A stretch of 64,000 nucleotides of DNA from Pseudoalteromonas sp. GCY (lineage in GTDB: Bacteria; Pseudomonadota; Gammaproteobacteria; Enterobacterales; Alteromonadaceae): NCBI RefSeq assembly GCF_016695175.1, contig NZ_CP068023.1, positions 3,467,501-3,531,500 on the forward strand. Direction: 5' to 3'. This document shows positions 47,536 to 56,198 of the stretch, piece after piece. The notes beneath the pieces are model-generated. The model ran no database searches. It saw nothing but the letters and a program-made list of their open reading frames with translations, and was not told the origin of the DNA. The stretch's first letter is position 1. Every line of letters begins with the position of its first letter. A program made the translations under genes and the position numbers.

Positions 47536-47909
47536 ACTCTAATCCCCTGTGAACTAACCATTTCTCTGAGTAATGGTTAAAAAAACCAATTCGAGTAAAA
47601 CTGCGTAGCCTCACTTTGACCTTGCTCACCTAGCCAATATCCAGCTATGCCACACACCCACCAAATTGGCAGAATAATAAATTCATGACACCCTACCTAA
47701 AAGTGGAGTAGAAATCTCCTTTTTTGCGACTTTTCGTTGATTAAGTGAACATATAACGAACAAATTACGCACTTTATAAACTCATCGGATGAGATTGATT
47801 ATCAAATGATAATAATTACCAATATCATTGACGTACCTTCATACCTTATATACACTCTTCAATCTGAGTAGGAGTCATTCTGTGTGCTAATCGTGCCAAG
47901 GAGAACAAC
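47536..47909. other. Divergent promoter region between fadL and the small membrane protein gene
   Basis: A 374-bp AT-rich gap without a credible reading frame. It holds the palindrome CTCATCGGATGAG (47781-47793) and a Fur-like site (47802-47820). Either could serve the fadL promoter or the plus-strand gene. Confidence 0.5.
47802..47820. promoter_or_regulatory. Fur-box-like sequence
   Basis: The 19-base site TCAAATGATAATAATTACC agrees with the Fur consensus GATAATGATAATCATTATC at 14 of 19 positions. It lies 90 bp upstream of the gene at 47910. Confidence 0.45.
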
Positions 47910-48227
47910 ATGTCGATAGCATTAATCGTTTGCGCTTTGGTATTTTGCGGTCTCAGCGTATATTGCCTGTGTAAAGCAAACTACTGTGCCTGTCGCCACG
48001 CGGGAGAATGCGATAACCCGGTCAGTCAATACTGGCTAGGGGCTATTGTCGCAGCGCTACTATCATTGCTGCTAAGCTGTGCAGCGTTACATTCGGAAAA
48101 AGGAACATTACTGTGGGTATTAATGATGGCAAGCTGTATGACTGGCGCGATGCTCTCTGCTAGATGGCAAAACCTCAAAAGACGCTGTAAAAACGCTTTC
48201 TTCCCAGTCGCGCAATCCAAACCTTAA
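47910..48227 (+). CDS. Small cysteine-rich membrane protein (possibly DUF3325)
   Basis: A 105-residue protein with three hydrophobic helices (about 2-21, 43-61, 67-83) and eleven cysteines, mostly in the first helix and the loop after it (YCLCKANYCACRHAGEC). The layout is reminiscent of small DUF3325 proteins that accompany iron-uptake genes, and a Fur-like box lies 90 bp upstream, but the similarity is weak. AAGGAGA gives a good ribosome site before ATG 47910. The 3' end overlaps the convergent HD-GYP gene by 4 bp. The function is unknown. Confidence 0.6.
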   Translation: MSIALIVCALVFCGLSVYCLCKANYCACRHAGECDNPVSQYWLGAIVAALLSLLLSCAALHSEKGTLLWVLMMASCMTGAMLSARWQNLKRRCKNAFFPVAQSKP

Positions 48228-49498
48228 ATCAATAATTGATCTCTTAGCAATCGTGAGAGGTTAATTTGATAATCAAGCGGCCTAACACTTGCGATCACTT
48301 TGATGTCTGACTCGCTTAAATCCAAATCTTTTGCCGTAACATGGTGGAGATGTTTGGTATTGTAAAACACTCGTACAAGAGGCGCGGTGGGTGCATGTTT
48401 ATTGCCTTCTAGTACCAATCCTAATCGCTCGTTGGTCAGTTTAACAATAGTTCCTACGGGGTGAACCCCCATACACTTAATAAAACGCTGCACTAAAATA
48501 GGATCAAATTGCTTTTTACTCGACAGCAAAAAGCGTAATGCATTAATAGGCTCATCAGCCTCTTTGTGGTGCTGATCTGAGGTTATGGCGTCGTATACAT
48601 CCACAATCGCCATCATTCTTGCCGCAGTGCTGAGTGCGTCGTCTTTAATCCCTCTGGGATAGCCTGTACCATCTAAGCGTTCATGATGGTTGATGATCAT
48701 GTCCAGCATGATTGGCGTGATCCCAGACTCTCCTTTACTCAACCCTAACGACTGTGCCACATGTTTTTTTACCGCACGATACTCAAGATCGGTAAAATTA
48801 CCCGGCTTATTGATCAGCCCCTGCGGTAGCTTAGCGTGACCAATGTCATGCAACATCGCCCCCATGGCTAACTGTTCAATAATGTGATGTTGCAAACCGA
48901 GGTGCTTCGCAAATACGGTGATCAGAATTGCGCAATTGGTCATATGACGCCAATTGTAGGCATCTTTGTCTTTGATCCGAGTTAAAATCGCCATCGCATT
49001 TGAATTACGCAGTACCGAATCTACGATGTCTTTACTTACCTCATTGATGAGGCTCATATCAACCTTCAAACCCGATGTTACATCTCCATAGAGGCTTTGG
49101 ATCTGACGGTTATTTTTTTCAAACTTTTGCATCGCAACCGCAAACTCTTGCTGCAAAGTTTGTTCTTTACTCACCGTTTTGGCTTTGGATTTTGGCTTGC
49201 TGCGAGCGGTGGAAAGACTGCCATCCATGCTATTTTTGGCGGCAGGTTTTTCAGGGGCTTGTGGTGCTTCAGTGACCGGTTCTGCTGGCTGCTGGTATTT
49301 CTGTGGTACAGGAATATCGCTCTGCGTAAAGTCTATAGTGAGCTCCAGTACCCCTTTATCAATCAGTTTTTGAATGATGGCTTCATCTCTGACCATTCCC
49401 CGAGATTTGATCTTAATGCCCGTGTCAGACTTATGCTTGTGAACATTATCCACAAACATTCCTGGTCTAAGATCTTCAATGGGGAGGACAATCTGCAT
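48224..49498 (-). CDS. HD-GYP cyclic-di-GMP phosphodiesterase with DUF3391
   Basis: A 424-residue cytosolic protein. An N-terminal DUF3391 domain (IEDLRPGMFVDNVHKH, residues 6-21 onward) precedes a low-complexity linker (about 70-120, rich in P, A, K and S) and an HD-GYP domain (about 150-350). The domain has HDIGHAKLP, HHERLDGTGYPRGIKDDAL and VDVYDAITSDQHHK. This predicts hydrolysis of cyclic-di-GMP, opposing cyclases such as the gene at 1066. It stands alone. Confidence 0.88.
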   Translation of the reverse strand: MQIVLPIEDLRPGMFVDNVHKHKSDTGIKIKSRGMVRDEAIIQKLIDKGVLELTIDFTQSDIPVPQKYQQPAEPVTEAPQAPEKPAAKNSMDGSLSTARSKPKSKAKTVSKEQTLQQEFAVAMQKFEKNNRQIQSLYGDVTSGLKVDMSLINEVSKDIVDSVLRNSNAMAILTRIKDKDAYNWRHMTNCAILITVFAKHLGLQHHIIEQLAMGAMLHDIGHAKLPQGLINKPGNFTDLEYRAVKKHVAQSLGLSKGESGITPIMLDMIINHHERLDGTGYPRGIKDDALSTAARMMAIVDVYDAITSDQHHKEADEPINALRFLLSSKKQFDPILVQRFIKCMGVHPVGTIVKLTNERLGLVLEGNKHAPTAPLVRVFYNTKHLHHVTAKDLDLSESDIKVIASVRPLDYQINLSRLLRDQLLI

Positions 49499-49623
49499 GA
49501 ATCGCTTACACTACGTAGTTAGCCAATGAATATTAATACCATTGAATGAGGTGAAACACCATCTATTCAGATTAAATTCACACAAAGGTATGGTGAAATT
49601 ACAACCACTCAGAAACGCTTGTT

Positions 49624-49661
49624 ATACCAGTTTACTTAATTAAGTGATTTAATTTGAGGTA
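49624..49661. mobile_element. Fragment of the TACCAATTT-type MITE
   Basis: Thirty-eight bases match the left end of the element at 57743 at 33 of 38 positions (shared CTTAATTAAGTGAT core). The rest of the element is absent, so this is a solo end or decayed copy. Confidence 0.6.
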
Positions 49662-49723
49662 TTTATGAAGTGTTGCAGAAGGGGAAACCCAACACCATAT
49701 ACATGCTGGGTTTTATACAGTTG

Positions 49724-50059
49724 CTATTCTTGGAAATAAGTTCCCCAGCCGTCGTATTCAACGCCAGCGTCTAGTGCAACCTTTTCTAACTTGTCTACGT
49801 CTTCCATGATAACGTCGGTATCCAGTTCGGCTTCTACTACAACATCAAAGCCCCAAATTTTACCGCCGTCTTCGAGCTCTAGCTCTGCAGGTTCTTCAAC
49901 ATCATAGCCCAATTTAAATGCCGCTAATGCTGCTGCTTCCAGCTTGTCAAAATCCTCGCTTACAAAGTGATGTTCTACTTCATAAAGCGTTTCAGGGTTT
50001 GAACCGTCTTCTAGCAATGAAGAAACGATGTCTTCACTTATCTCACGCCAGTTTTCCAT
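49724..50059 (-). CDS. rraB: Ribonuclease E inhibitor RraB
   Basis: A 111-residue very acidic protein with the RraB pattern: REISEDIVSSLLEDGSNPET at the start, HHFVSEDFDKLEAAALAAFK (about 30-49), EDGGKIWGFDVVVEAELD and YDGWGTYFQE at the end. RraB binds the C-terminal half of RNase E and changes degradosome composition. It starts in the last base of the plsC stop codon (TAATG), so the two are coupled. Confidence 0.9.
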   Translation of the reverse strand: MENWREISEDIVSSLLEDGSNPETLYEVEHHFVSEDFDKLEAAALAAFKLGYDVEEPAELELEDGGKIWGFDVVVEAELDTDVIMEDVDKLEKVALDAGVEYDGWGTYFQE

Positions 50060-50772
50060 TATTTTAATCTCGCTTTTGCATCTAGTTCAGCTATTCTTTG
50101 AGCCATTTTAGCATGGATCTGAGCAGCGTGATCCCTTGCTGGCACTTCTGGGTCTAAATATTCTGGTTCTAGCATGTCGATATAGACCTTACCATTATTC
50201 CAACGATTGAGCTTTATCTGCTCATGCGTTGAACTCATACATACTGGGATGATAGGCACATTGGCGCTCATTGCAGTGTGAAATGCCCCGGTTTTAAATG
50301 GCAACAAACCGCGACCATAGCTTCTGGTTCCTTCAGGGAACATCCAAACCGATAGTTTTGACTCAGTGATTTTTTTTGCTGATTTGGTCAGTGTCCCCAA
50401 GGCTTTAGAACGATTAGCTCTATCAATCAAAATGTTGCCAGATAGCCAATACATTTGCCCAAAGAACGGGATCCACTTTAAGCTTTTTTTTCCCATGCTG
50501 ACGGTGTTTTTTGGCACCACGGCCGGCAGCGTAAAGAGATCATAATTATTTTGATGATTTGCAACATACATCGCGGGGACAACATGCTTGGCATTTGCAT
50601 GCTGCGTAATAACCAACTCAACGCCTATCAACTTTGACATATAGCCATACCATTTGGCTATCGTGTGCACATTGTTGGCATGAAAAGGACGCACAATGCA
50701 CAATAACAATCCGCAAATACCACTAACAATGATAAACACTGCTAATAAGAGAATTCGTATAATGGCAATCAA
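50059..50772 (-). CDS. plsC: 1-acyl-sn-glycerol-3-phosphate acyltransferase PlsC
   Basis: A 237-residue membrane-bound acyltransferase making phosphatidic acid. An N-terminal hydrophobic helix precedes the HX4D motif VANHQNNYD (about 70-78), and the acyl-acceptor motif is FPEGTRSYGRGLLPFKTGAF (about 144-163). The start is taken as TTG 50772, with GGAG eight bases upstream; a longer frame reaches 50874 but adds residues outside the family length. The downstream partner is rraB. Confidence 0.88.
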   Translation of the reverse strand: MIAIIRILLLAVFIIVSGICGLLLCIVRPFHANNVHTIAKWYGYMSKLIGVELVITQHANAKHVVPAMYVANHQNNYDLFTLPAVVPKNTVSMGKKSLKWIPFFGQMYWLSGNILIDRANRSKALGTLTKSAKKITESKLSVWMFPEGTRSYGRGLLPFKTGAFHTAMSANVPIIPVCMSSTHEQIKLNRWNNGKVYIDMLEPEYLDPEVPARDHAAQIHAKMAQRIAELDAKARLK

Positions 50773-50909
50773 TTTAACCACTCCAGAATTAAAATCTCGC
50801 GCATTATAGTAAAATAAGCGAACACTTGTAAGCTCAAAATGATGATAGTTTTGAGATTGCCAGAGGAGTCTCAAGGTATGATAGTTAAGATACTGATCTG
50901 TTTATAGAA

Positions 50910-50938
50910 AATAAAAATGCCGCTGAGTAGCGGCATTT
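50910..50938 (-). terminator. Intrinsic terminator of rpoH
   Basis: AATGCCGCT and AGCGGCATT pair over 9 bp with a 4-base loop; on the minus strand a T-rich tract follows, about 30 bp past the rpoH stop. Confidence 0.85.
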
Positions 50939-50966
50939 GACACACGATTTATCATTTTTGCAAAAT

Positions 50967-51824
50967 TTAGCTCATTGCGTTTTGCAGCTTTTTCATTGCT
51001 GACTTTTCTAGCTGGCGTACACGCTCTGCCGACACGCTATATTTCTCAGCTAGATCTTGTAGCGTTGCCTTTTCGTCAGCAAGCCAACGTGCACTCACGA
51101 TATCTTGAGAACGCTCATCAAGCGTTTTCAGTGCTGCAAATAGGCGATTATGTGACTGCTCTTGCCACTGCTCTTGCTCAACTTCTTCGGCAAGGTCACT
51201 ACTTGTGTCTGTTAAATACTGTACTGGAGAGAAGTTACCCGCTTGGCTTTCGTCATCATCAGCAGATAGGTCAAAGCCCATATCTTGGCCTGCCATACGA
51301 GACTCCATCTCGCGTACTTCTTTCTCACTTACACCAAGCTCGTTTGCAACCGTTGTCACTTCGTCTTGGTTAAACCAACCTAAACGCTTTTTATTTTTGC
51401 GCAGATTGAAGAATAATTTACGCTGCGCTTTTGTCGTCGCAACTTTAACTATACGCCAGTTCTTTAATACATATTCATGGATTTCTGCTTTAATCCAATG
51501 TACCGCAAAAGAAACAAGACGCACACCCACACTTGGGTCAAAACGCTTTACTGCTTTCATCAACCCAATATTACCTTCTTGGATTAAGTCAGCCTGAGGT
51601 AGGCCATAGCCCGAATAACTTTTTGCGATGTGAGCAACAAATCTCAAATGAGACATAATGAGTTGCTTAGCCGCGTTAAGATCCCCTTCTTCCTGAAGAC
51701 GTGTCGCAAGTTTTTTCTCTTCCTCAGCGCCAAGCATAGGTATTGTGCTTACAGATTGAAGGTAACCTTCAACACTTGCGCTTTGCTGCCCAGTTAGTGC
51801 TAATGCGTATAAATCTTTAGTCAT
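50967..51824 (-). CDS. rpoH: Heat-shock sigma factor RpoH (sigma-32)
   Basis: A 285-residue group 3 sigma factor. Region 2 has [20 protein letters not shown] (about 81-100). The RpoH box appears as [17 protein letters not shown] (about 133-149). Region 4 ends with [20 protein letters not shown]. It directs transcription of chaperone and protease genes. It follows ftsEX as in E. coli. GAGGTGA precedes the ATG. A perfect CIRCE element lies 35-61 bp upstream of the start, which suggests extra control by HrcA. Confidence 0.97.
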   Translation of the reverse strand: MTKDLYALALTGQQSASVEGYLQSVSTIPMLGAEEEKKLATRLQEEGDLNAAKQLIMSHLRFVAHIAKSYSGYGLPQADLIQEGNIGLMKAVKRFDPSVGVRLVSFAVHWIKAEIHEYVLKNWRIVKVATTKAQRKLFFNLRKNKKRLGWFNQDEVTTVANELGVSEKEVREMESRMAGQDMGFDLSADDDESQAGNFSPVQYLTDTSSDLAEEVEQEQWQEQSHNRLFAALKTLDERSQDIVSARWLADEKATLQDLAEKYSVSAERVRQLEKSAMKKLQNAMS

Positions 51825-51858
51825 GTTTCACCTCAGTGATAAACCGTTTCGTGTATAT

Positions 51859-51885
51859 TTAGCACTCTAACATCTAGAGTGCTAA
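51859..51885. promoter_or_regulatory. CIRCE element (HrcA operator) before rpoH
   Basis: The sequence TTAGCACTC-N9-GAGTGCTAA matches the published CIRCE consensus at all 18 arm positions and has the exact 9-base spacer. It ends 34 bp before the rpoH ATG. The -10-like TATACA lies just downstream, so a bound repressor would overlap the promoter. Confidence 0.85.
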
Positions 51886-52073
51886 ATGCAATCTACTTTA
51901 TCTGATTTTTAAAATCAACCTTTTTAGAAGAACTTCAATAACAAAATATAAACCATTGAATAATATTAAAAATATTGAATTAACTAGGCTTCTTTTTACG
52001 ATATTATTTTTTTATGACAGTGCTAAATTTAATTAGTTCTGATTGTTTGAGTGCTAAAATCTGATAGTAATTG

Positions 52074-52106
52074 GCAATCGACTGCTAAACTTTAGCAGTC
52101 GATTGG
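52074..52106. terminator. Hairpin after ftsX
   Basis: CAATCGACTGCTAAA and TTTAGCAGTCGATTG are perfect 15-bp arms, nearly contiguous. No T-run follows on the minus strand, so it may not fully separate ftsEX from rpoH. Confidence 0.55.
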
Positions 52107-52122
52107 TGTTTGTAGCGTTAAA

Positions 52123-53109
52123 TCACACCTTTTCAGGTTCAATCTCTTTGATATAACGGTGTACAGAAAGAAAAGAGCCAACAAACCCTAAAGTAACCGC
52201 AGTGCCAAGTAGCACTAAAAGTTCATTCCCTGCCATTCCCTGAAGCACAAAGTTGCTTTGATATACCCCAACAACCGTAGATACAGCTGACTCCAGCCAC
52301 CACAACATAAGGCCAACACAGATAAAGGCAACCAAACCGCCGACTATGCCATACCATACACCAGTCCAAAGAAACGGAGCCTGAATAAAGGTATTGGTCG
52401 CTCCCACCAGTTTTAGCACTTGAATTTCTTCTTTCTTGTCCATGATGGATAAGCGTATGGTATTTCCAATAATCAAGATAACGGCGCTAAGCAACAGAAA
52501 TCCCACGGTGATCACACTTTCTTTTAGTAACCCCAGTAGTGCATTTAGGCGCTCTAGCCATTCAATATCCAGCTTACCAAACTCGACCTCGCGCTCTTTT
52601 TCAAGTTTAGTGAGAAGCTCTGTTGCGGCTTGTGGTTTTCTAAAACGACTAACAGGCGTTACTAGCACAACATTAGGCAGCGGGTTTTCTTCTAAATAGT
52701 TAAGCGCCTGACCAAAGCCAGACATAGACTTAAATTCGTCCAGAGCTTGGTTTTTACTTATCAGTACTACTTTTTCTATTTCTGGATAGAGTGCAAGCCG
52801 CTTCACCAAGGTTTGTGTCTGTGCTTCTGTCATTTCATCTTTAACGAACAATGATATTTCAGATGCCTCTTTAAACCCGCTACTTACCTGCTGTACATTT
52901 TTCACTACCACATAAAGCGTCGCGGGCAATGTTAGGCTGAGTCCCAAAACTAGAATAGTCATTAAAGAGGCCATTGGCGTACGCCACATTTCCCCAAGGC
53001 TCTGTACACCTTGACGAATAATCATCAAACAAAAAAAGTAAAAATGATGAAATATCGATTTTTTACTCTGTTCAGCCTGATTTCCTCGTCCTTTAAACAG
53101 CAAACTCAT
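52123..53109 (-). CDS. ftsX: Cell division protein FtsX
   Basis: A 328-residue inner-membrane subunit of the FtsEX complex, which activates septal peptidoglycan hydrolases through EnvC. An N-terminal transmembrane helix (about 45-65) is followed by a periplasmic loop (about 70-200, with YPEIEKVVLISKNQALDEFK). Three C-terminal helices enclose the motif RLSIMDKKEEIQVLKLVGAT. It overlaps ftsE by 4 bp (ATGA). The length fits proteobacterial FtsX. Confidence 0.94.
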   Translation of the reverse strand: MSLLFKGRGNQAEQSKKSIFHHFYFFCLMIIRQGVQSLGEMWRTPMASLMTILVLGLSLTLPATLYVVVKNVQQVSSGFKEASEISLFVKDEMTEAQTQTLVKRLALYPEIEKVVLISKNQALDEFKSMSGFGQALNYLEENPLPNVVLVTPVSRFRKPQAATELLTKLEKEREVEFGKLDIEWLERLNALLGLLKESVITVGFLLLSAVILIIGNTIRLSIMDKKEEIQVLKLVGATNTFIQAPFLWTGVWYGIVGGLVAFICVGLMLWWLESAVSTVVGVYQSNFVLQGMAGNELLVLLGTAVTLGFVGSFLSVHRYIKEIEPEKV

Positions 53110-53783
53110 AGCGTGTCCTCCGCCAGCGGATCTTGTAGCATGCGTCCTTGATTAAGCGTGAAGCTACGGTATTTCATACGTGCTATTAACCCCAAATCAT
53201 GAGTAGCGATAAGAACGGATGTACCACGGCGATTAAATTCTTCAAATAGGTTCAGAATTTCCATCGATAGTTCTGGGTCTAAGTTTCCCGTCGGTTCGTC
53301 TGCAAGCAGCAAAGGCGGCGAGTTAACAATCGCTCTTGCTATGCCAACACGTTGCTGTTCACCTCCAGATAACACACTCGGATGGCACTTTGCTTTATCA
53401 AGCAAACCCACTTTGTCCAAAGCGGCATGTACTCTTTTGGTGATCTGTTTATGGTGAGTACCTTCAATAACTAAAGGTAGTGCGACGTTATCAAATATGC
53501 TGTAACGTTCGAGTAGGCGGTGGTTTTGAAAAATAATCCCAATATCTCGGCGAACGAAAGGAACTTGCCGGTTAGATACCGTATTGAGATCAACACCATT
53601 AATGTAGACACGGCCTGCTGATGGCCTTTCCATCACGCTAACCAACTTTAATAATGTACTTTTACCAGCGCCACTGTGGCCGGTTAAAAATGCGAGTTCT
53701 CCATTTGCAAGTTCAAAGCTAACTTTTTCCAGCGCTTTGTGCCCACCAGGATAAGTTTTGCTCACTTGCTCAAATTTAATCAT
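53106..53783 (-). CDS. ftsE: Cell division ATPase FtsE
   Basis: A 225-residue ABC ATPase that drives FtsX. It has Walker A TGHSGAGKSTLLKL (about 34-47), Q-loop IIFQNHRLLE, signature VLSGGEQQRVGIARAI (about 136-151) and Walker B PLLLADEPTGNLD (about 156-168). It lies downstream of ftsY with a hairpin-bearing gap of about 113 bp and overlaps ftsX. Confidence 0.96.
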   Translation of the reverse strand: MIKFEQVSKTYPGGHKALEKVSFELANGELAFLTGHSGAGKSTLLKLVSVMERPSAGRVYINGVDLNTVSNRQVPFVRRDIGIIFQNHRLLERYSIFDNVALPLVIEGTHHKQITKRVHAALDKVGLLDKAKCHPSVLSGGEQQRVGIARAIVNSPPLLLADEPTGNLDPELSMEILNLFEEFNRRGTSVLIATHDLGLIARMKYRSFTLNQGRMLQDPLAEDTL

Positions 53784-53852
53784 GTTGGCCTCTTATACTT
53801 ATTTTAACCATGACGCTCAGTCCGTGGCATTGTAGCAATTCGGCAATCGAAT

Positions 53853-53876
53853 AAAGCGGGCAAATTTGCCCGCTTT
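53853..53876 (-). terminator. Hairpin between ftsY and ftsE
   Basis: AAAGCGGGCAAA pairs perfectly with TTTGCCCGCTTT. The minus strand continues into ATTC, not a long T-run, so read-through into ftsE is likely. Confidence 0.6.
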
Positions 53877-53896
53877 ATTGCAACTGATGTCTCTAT

Positions 53897-55936
53897 TTAT
53901 TCTTGACTGAACAAAGCCTCGATAAAATCATCACTCTTAAAGGTGCGTAAGTCATCAATACCTTCACCTACACCTATATATCGAATTGGCACCTTAAACT
54001 GATCCGCCACAGCAAAGATAACCCCACCTTTGGCTGTACCATCAAGCTTAGTTAACGTGATACCAGTTAAGCCAACCGCTTGATTAAACAGTTTTACCTG
54101 ACTAATCGCATTCTGACCAGTTCCGGCATCAATCGTCAACATCACTTCATGTGGCGCGTCAGGGTCTAACTTTTTCATTACTCGAGCAATCTTCTCAAGC
54201 TCTTGCATTAGGTTATCTTTATTTTGTAATCGACCCGCTGTATCCGCTATTAATACATCGATATTTCTCGCTTTAGCCGCTTGGAAGGCATCAAATACCA
54301 CCGACGCAGAATCAGCTCCGGTGTGCTGGGCAACAACAGGGATACTGTTTCTTTCACCCCATACCTGTAACTGCTCTACCGCAGCCGCGCGGAAAGTATC
54401 GCCAGCCGCCAACATGACAGATTTACCTTCGCTTTGAAACTGTTTGGCAAGCTTACCAATTGTTGTCGTTTTACCAACGCCATTTACGCCAACCATTAAG
54501 ATAACAAAAGGTTTCTTATCGGCAGGGATCTCAAGCGGTTGCTCTGCCGTATTTAAGATCTCTGACATTTCTTTTTTCATTAGATCATATAAAGCTTCAC
54601 CGTCTTTTAACTGCTTTCTATCAGCAGCATCAGTCAGGTTATCTATCAGCTTCATCGTGGTTTCAACACCAATATCAGCCGTTAGCAATTGCGTTTCTAG
54701 ATCTTCGAACAACTCATCATCGATTTTCTTGCCTTTGAATACCGAAGCAAAGCCTGAGCCGATATTGGCCTTGGTTTTCAACAAGCCTTTTTTAAGGCGG
54801 GAGAAGAAACCTTCTTTTTTCGGCTTTTCTTGTTCTTGAGCTAATTGTGCCTGACGTTCTGCTTCTTCACGCTCGGCTTGTTCTTTAGCTAATTGTGCTT
54901 GACGCTCTGCTTCTTCACGTTCAACTTGCTCTTTCGCTAATTGTGCCTGACGCTCTGCCTCTTCACGCTCAGCTTGTTCTTTAGCTAATTGTGCTTGACG
55001 TTCTGCTTCTTCACGCTCAGCTTGTTCTTTCACTAATTGTGCCTGACGTTCTGCTTCTTCACGCTCAGCTTGCTCTTTCGCTAGTTGTGCTTGACGTTCC
55101 GCTTCTTCACGCTCAGCTTGTTCTTTAGCTAATTGTGCCTGACGTTCTGCTTCTTCACGCTCAGCTTGTTCTTGAGCTAATTTTGCTTGGCGTTCCGCTT
55201 CTTCACGATCGGCTTGTTCCTTTGCTAACTGTTCTTGACGTTCTGCTTCTTCACGCTCGGCTTGTTCTTTAGCTAATTGTGCTTGACGCTCTGCTTCTTC
55301 ACGTTCAACTTGCTCTTTCGCTAGTTGTGCCTGACGTTCTGCTTCCTCACGCTCAGCTTGTTCTTTAGCTAATTGTGCCTGACGTTCTGCTTCCTCATGT
55401 TCAGCTTGTTCTTGAGCCAATTGCGCTTGGCGTGCTGCTTCTTCACGTTCAACTTGCTCTTTCGCTAATTGTGCTTGACGTTCTGCTTCTTCACGCTCAG
55501 CTTGCTCTTTAGCTAATTGTGCCTGACGTTCTGCTTCTTCACGCTCGGCTTGCTCTTTAGCTAATTGTGCCTGACGTTCTGCTTCTTCACGCTCGGCTTG
55601 TTCTTTCGCTTGTTGTGCCTGACGTTCTGCTTCTTCACGCTCAGCTTGCTCTTGAGCAAGTTGTGCCTTACGTTCTGCTTCTTCACGCTCAGCTTGTTCT
55701 TTCGCAAGTTGTACCTGACGCTCTGCTTCTTCACGCTCGGCTTGTTCTTTCGCTAGTTGTGCCTGACGCTCAGCCTCTTCACGCTCAGCTTGTTCTTGAG
55801 CTAATTTTGCTTGGCGTTCTGCTTCCTCACGCTCAGCTTGTTCTTTTGTTAACTGTTCTTGGCGCTCAGCTTCTTGTTGCTCTTTATCGGATTTACCAAA
55901 GCCCAACCAAGATAAAAATTTGTTTTTCTTTCCCAT
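53897..55936 (-). CDS. ftsY: Signal recognition particle receptor FtsY with expanded repeat domain
   Basis: About 679 residues, far longer than E. coli FtsY (about 497). After GKKNKFLSWLGFGKS, an A-domain of 21 near-identical 16-residue units (consensus AEREEAERQAQLAKEQ) forms a charged helix (about residues 34-369). The N and G domains follow: ILMVGVNGVGKTTTIGKLAK (G1), DTFRAAAVEQLQVW, LIADTAGRLQNKDNLM (G3) and LTKLDGTAKGGV (G4). It docks SRP-ribosome complexes at the membrane. The ATG at 55936 is preferred; a GTG lies two codons earlier. Confidence 0.95.
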   Translation of the reverse strand: MGKKNKFLSWLGFGKSDKEQQEAERQEQLTKEQAEREEAERQAKLAQEQAEREEAERQAQLAKEQAEREEAERQVQLAKEQAEREEAERKAQLAQEQAEREEAERQAQQAKEQAEREEAERQAQLAKEQAEREEAERQAQLAKEQAEREEAERQAQLAKEQVEREEAARQAQLAQEQAEHEEAERQAQLAKEQAEREEAERQAQLAKEQVEREEAERQAQLAKEQAEREEAERQEQLAKEQADREEAERQAKLAQEQAEREEAERQAQLAKEQAEREEAERQAQLAKEQAEREEAERQAQLVKEQAEREEAERQAQLAKEQAEREEAERQAQLAKEQVEREEAERQAQLAKEQAEREEAERQAQLAQEQEKPKKEGFFSRLKKGLLKTKANIGSGFASVFKGKKIDDELFEDLETQLLTADIGVETTMKLIDNLTDAADRKQLKDGEALYDLMKKEMSEILNTAEQPLEIPADKKPFVILMVGVNGVGKTTTIGKLAKQFQSEGKSVMLAAGDTFRAAAVEQLQVWGERNSIPVVAQHTGADSASVVFDAFQAAKARNIDVLIADTAGRLQNKDNLMQELEKIARVMKKLDPDAPHEVMLTIDAGTGQNAISQVKLFNQAVGLTGITLTKLDGTAKGGVIFAVADQFKVPIRYIGVGEGIDDLRTFKSDDFIEALFSQE
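54830..55837 (-). repeat. 48-bp tandem repeat array within ftsY
   Basis: Twenty-one in-frame units of 48 bp, each encoding 16 residues. Units differ by a few substitutions (A/V at position 1, K/Q at 14, E/A at 7). The array codes for continuous E/R/Q/A-rich helix. It is a coding minisatellite, prone to length change by slippage or recombination. Confidence 0.9.
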
Positions 55937-56198
55937 ATTCACTTATGACCGTGTTAGATAAATTGCATAAACCCAAAGCAAAATGTTGATGATCTTGCTA
56001 CCATACTCGAAAACGCCAATCCGCATCAGCTTATTGCTTTTACTTGGATTGATATCACACTTAATTTTGGGCTCGAAAGGCAAGCCGAGGATGGCAACCT
56101 TAGTGCTTAGACAAAATTGCGTGCAAGTGTACCATGTTCCGTAAGGATGAAAAATCCTGACACCAAGAACCTTTAATAAAGAAGCAAATTACGTCGCT

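Larger units (their letters stand above)
51825..52122. other. rpoH upstream region
   Basis: A 298-bp AT-rich gap between ftsX and rpoH. It holds the CIRCE element, a TATACA -10-like hexamer (51852-51857), two further CIRCE half-site-like sequences (AGTGCTAA at 52019 and GAGTGCTAA at 52049) and the ftsX hairpin. No reading frame is credible. Confidence 0.6.

Noticed and set aside
47703..47729. GGAG-CTCC hairpin with a T-run upstream of fadL
   Set aside because: The stem is only about 4-5 bp and no gene ends here, so a terminator is not supported.
54830..55837. Regularly spaced repeats that might look like a CRISPR array
   Set aside because: The 48-bp units are head-to-tail, have no unique spacers and stay in frame with FtsY, so this is a coding tandem repeat. 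No cas genes are present.
55567..55989. Long plus-strand open frames opposite ftsY
   Set aside because: They arise from the repeat composition on the antisense strand, giving Leu/His-rich low-complexity peptides without ribosome sites.
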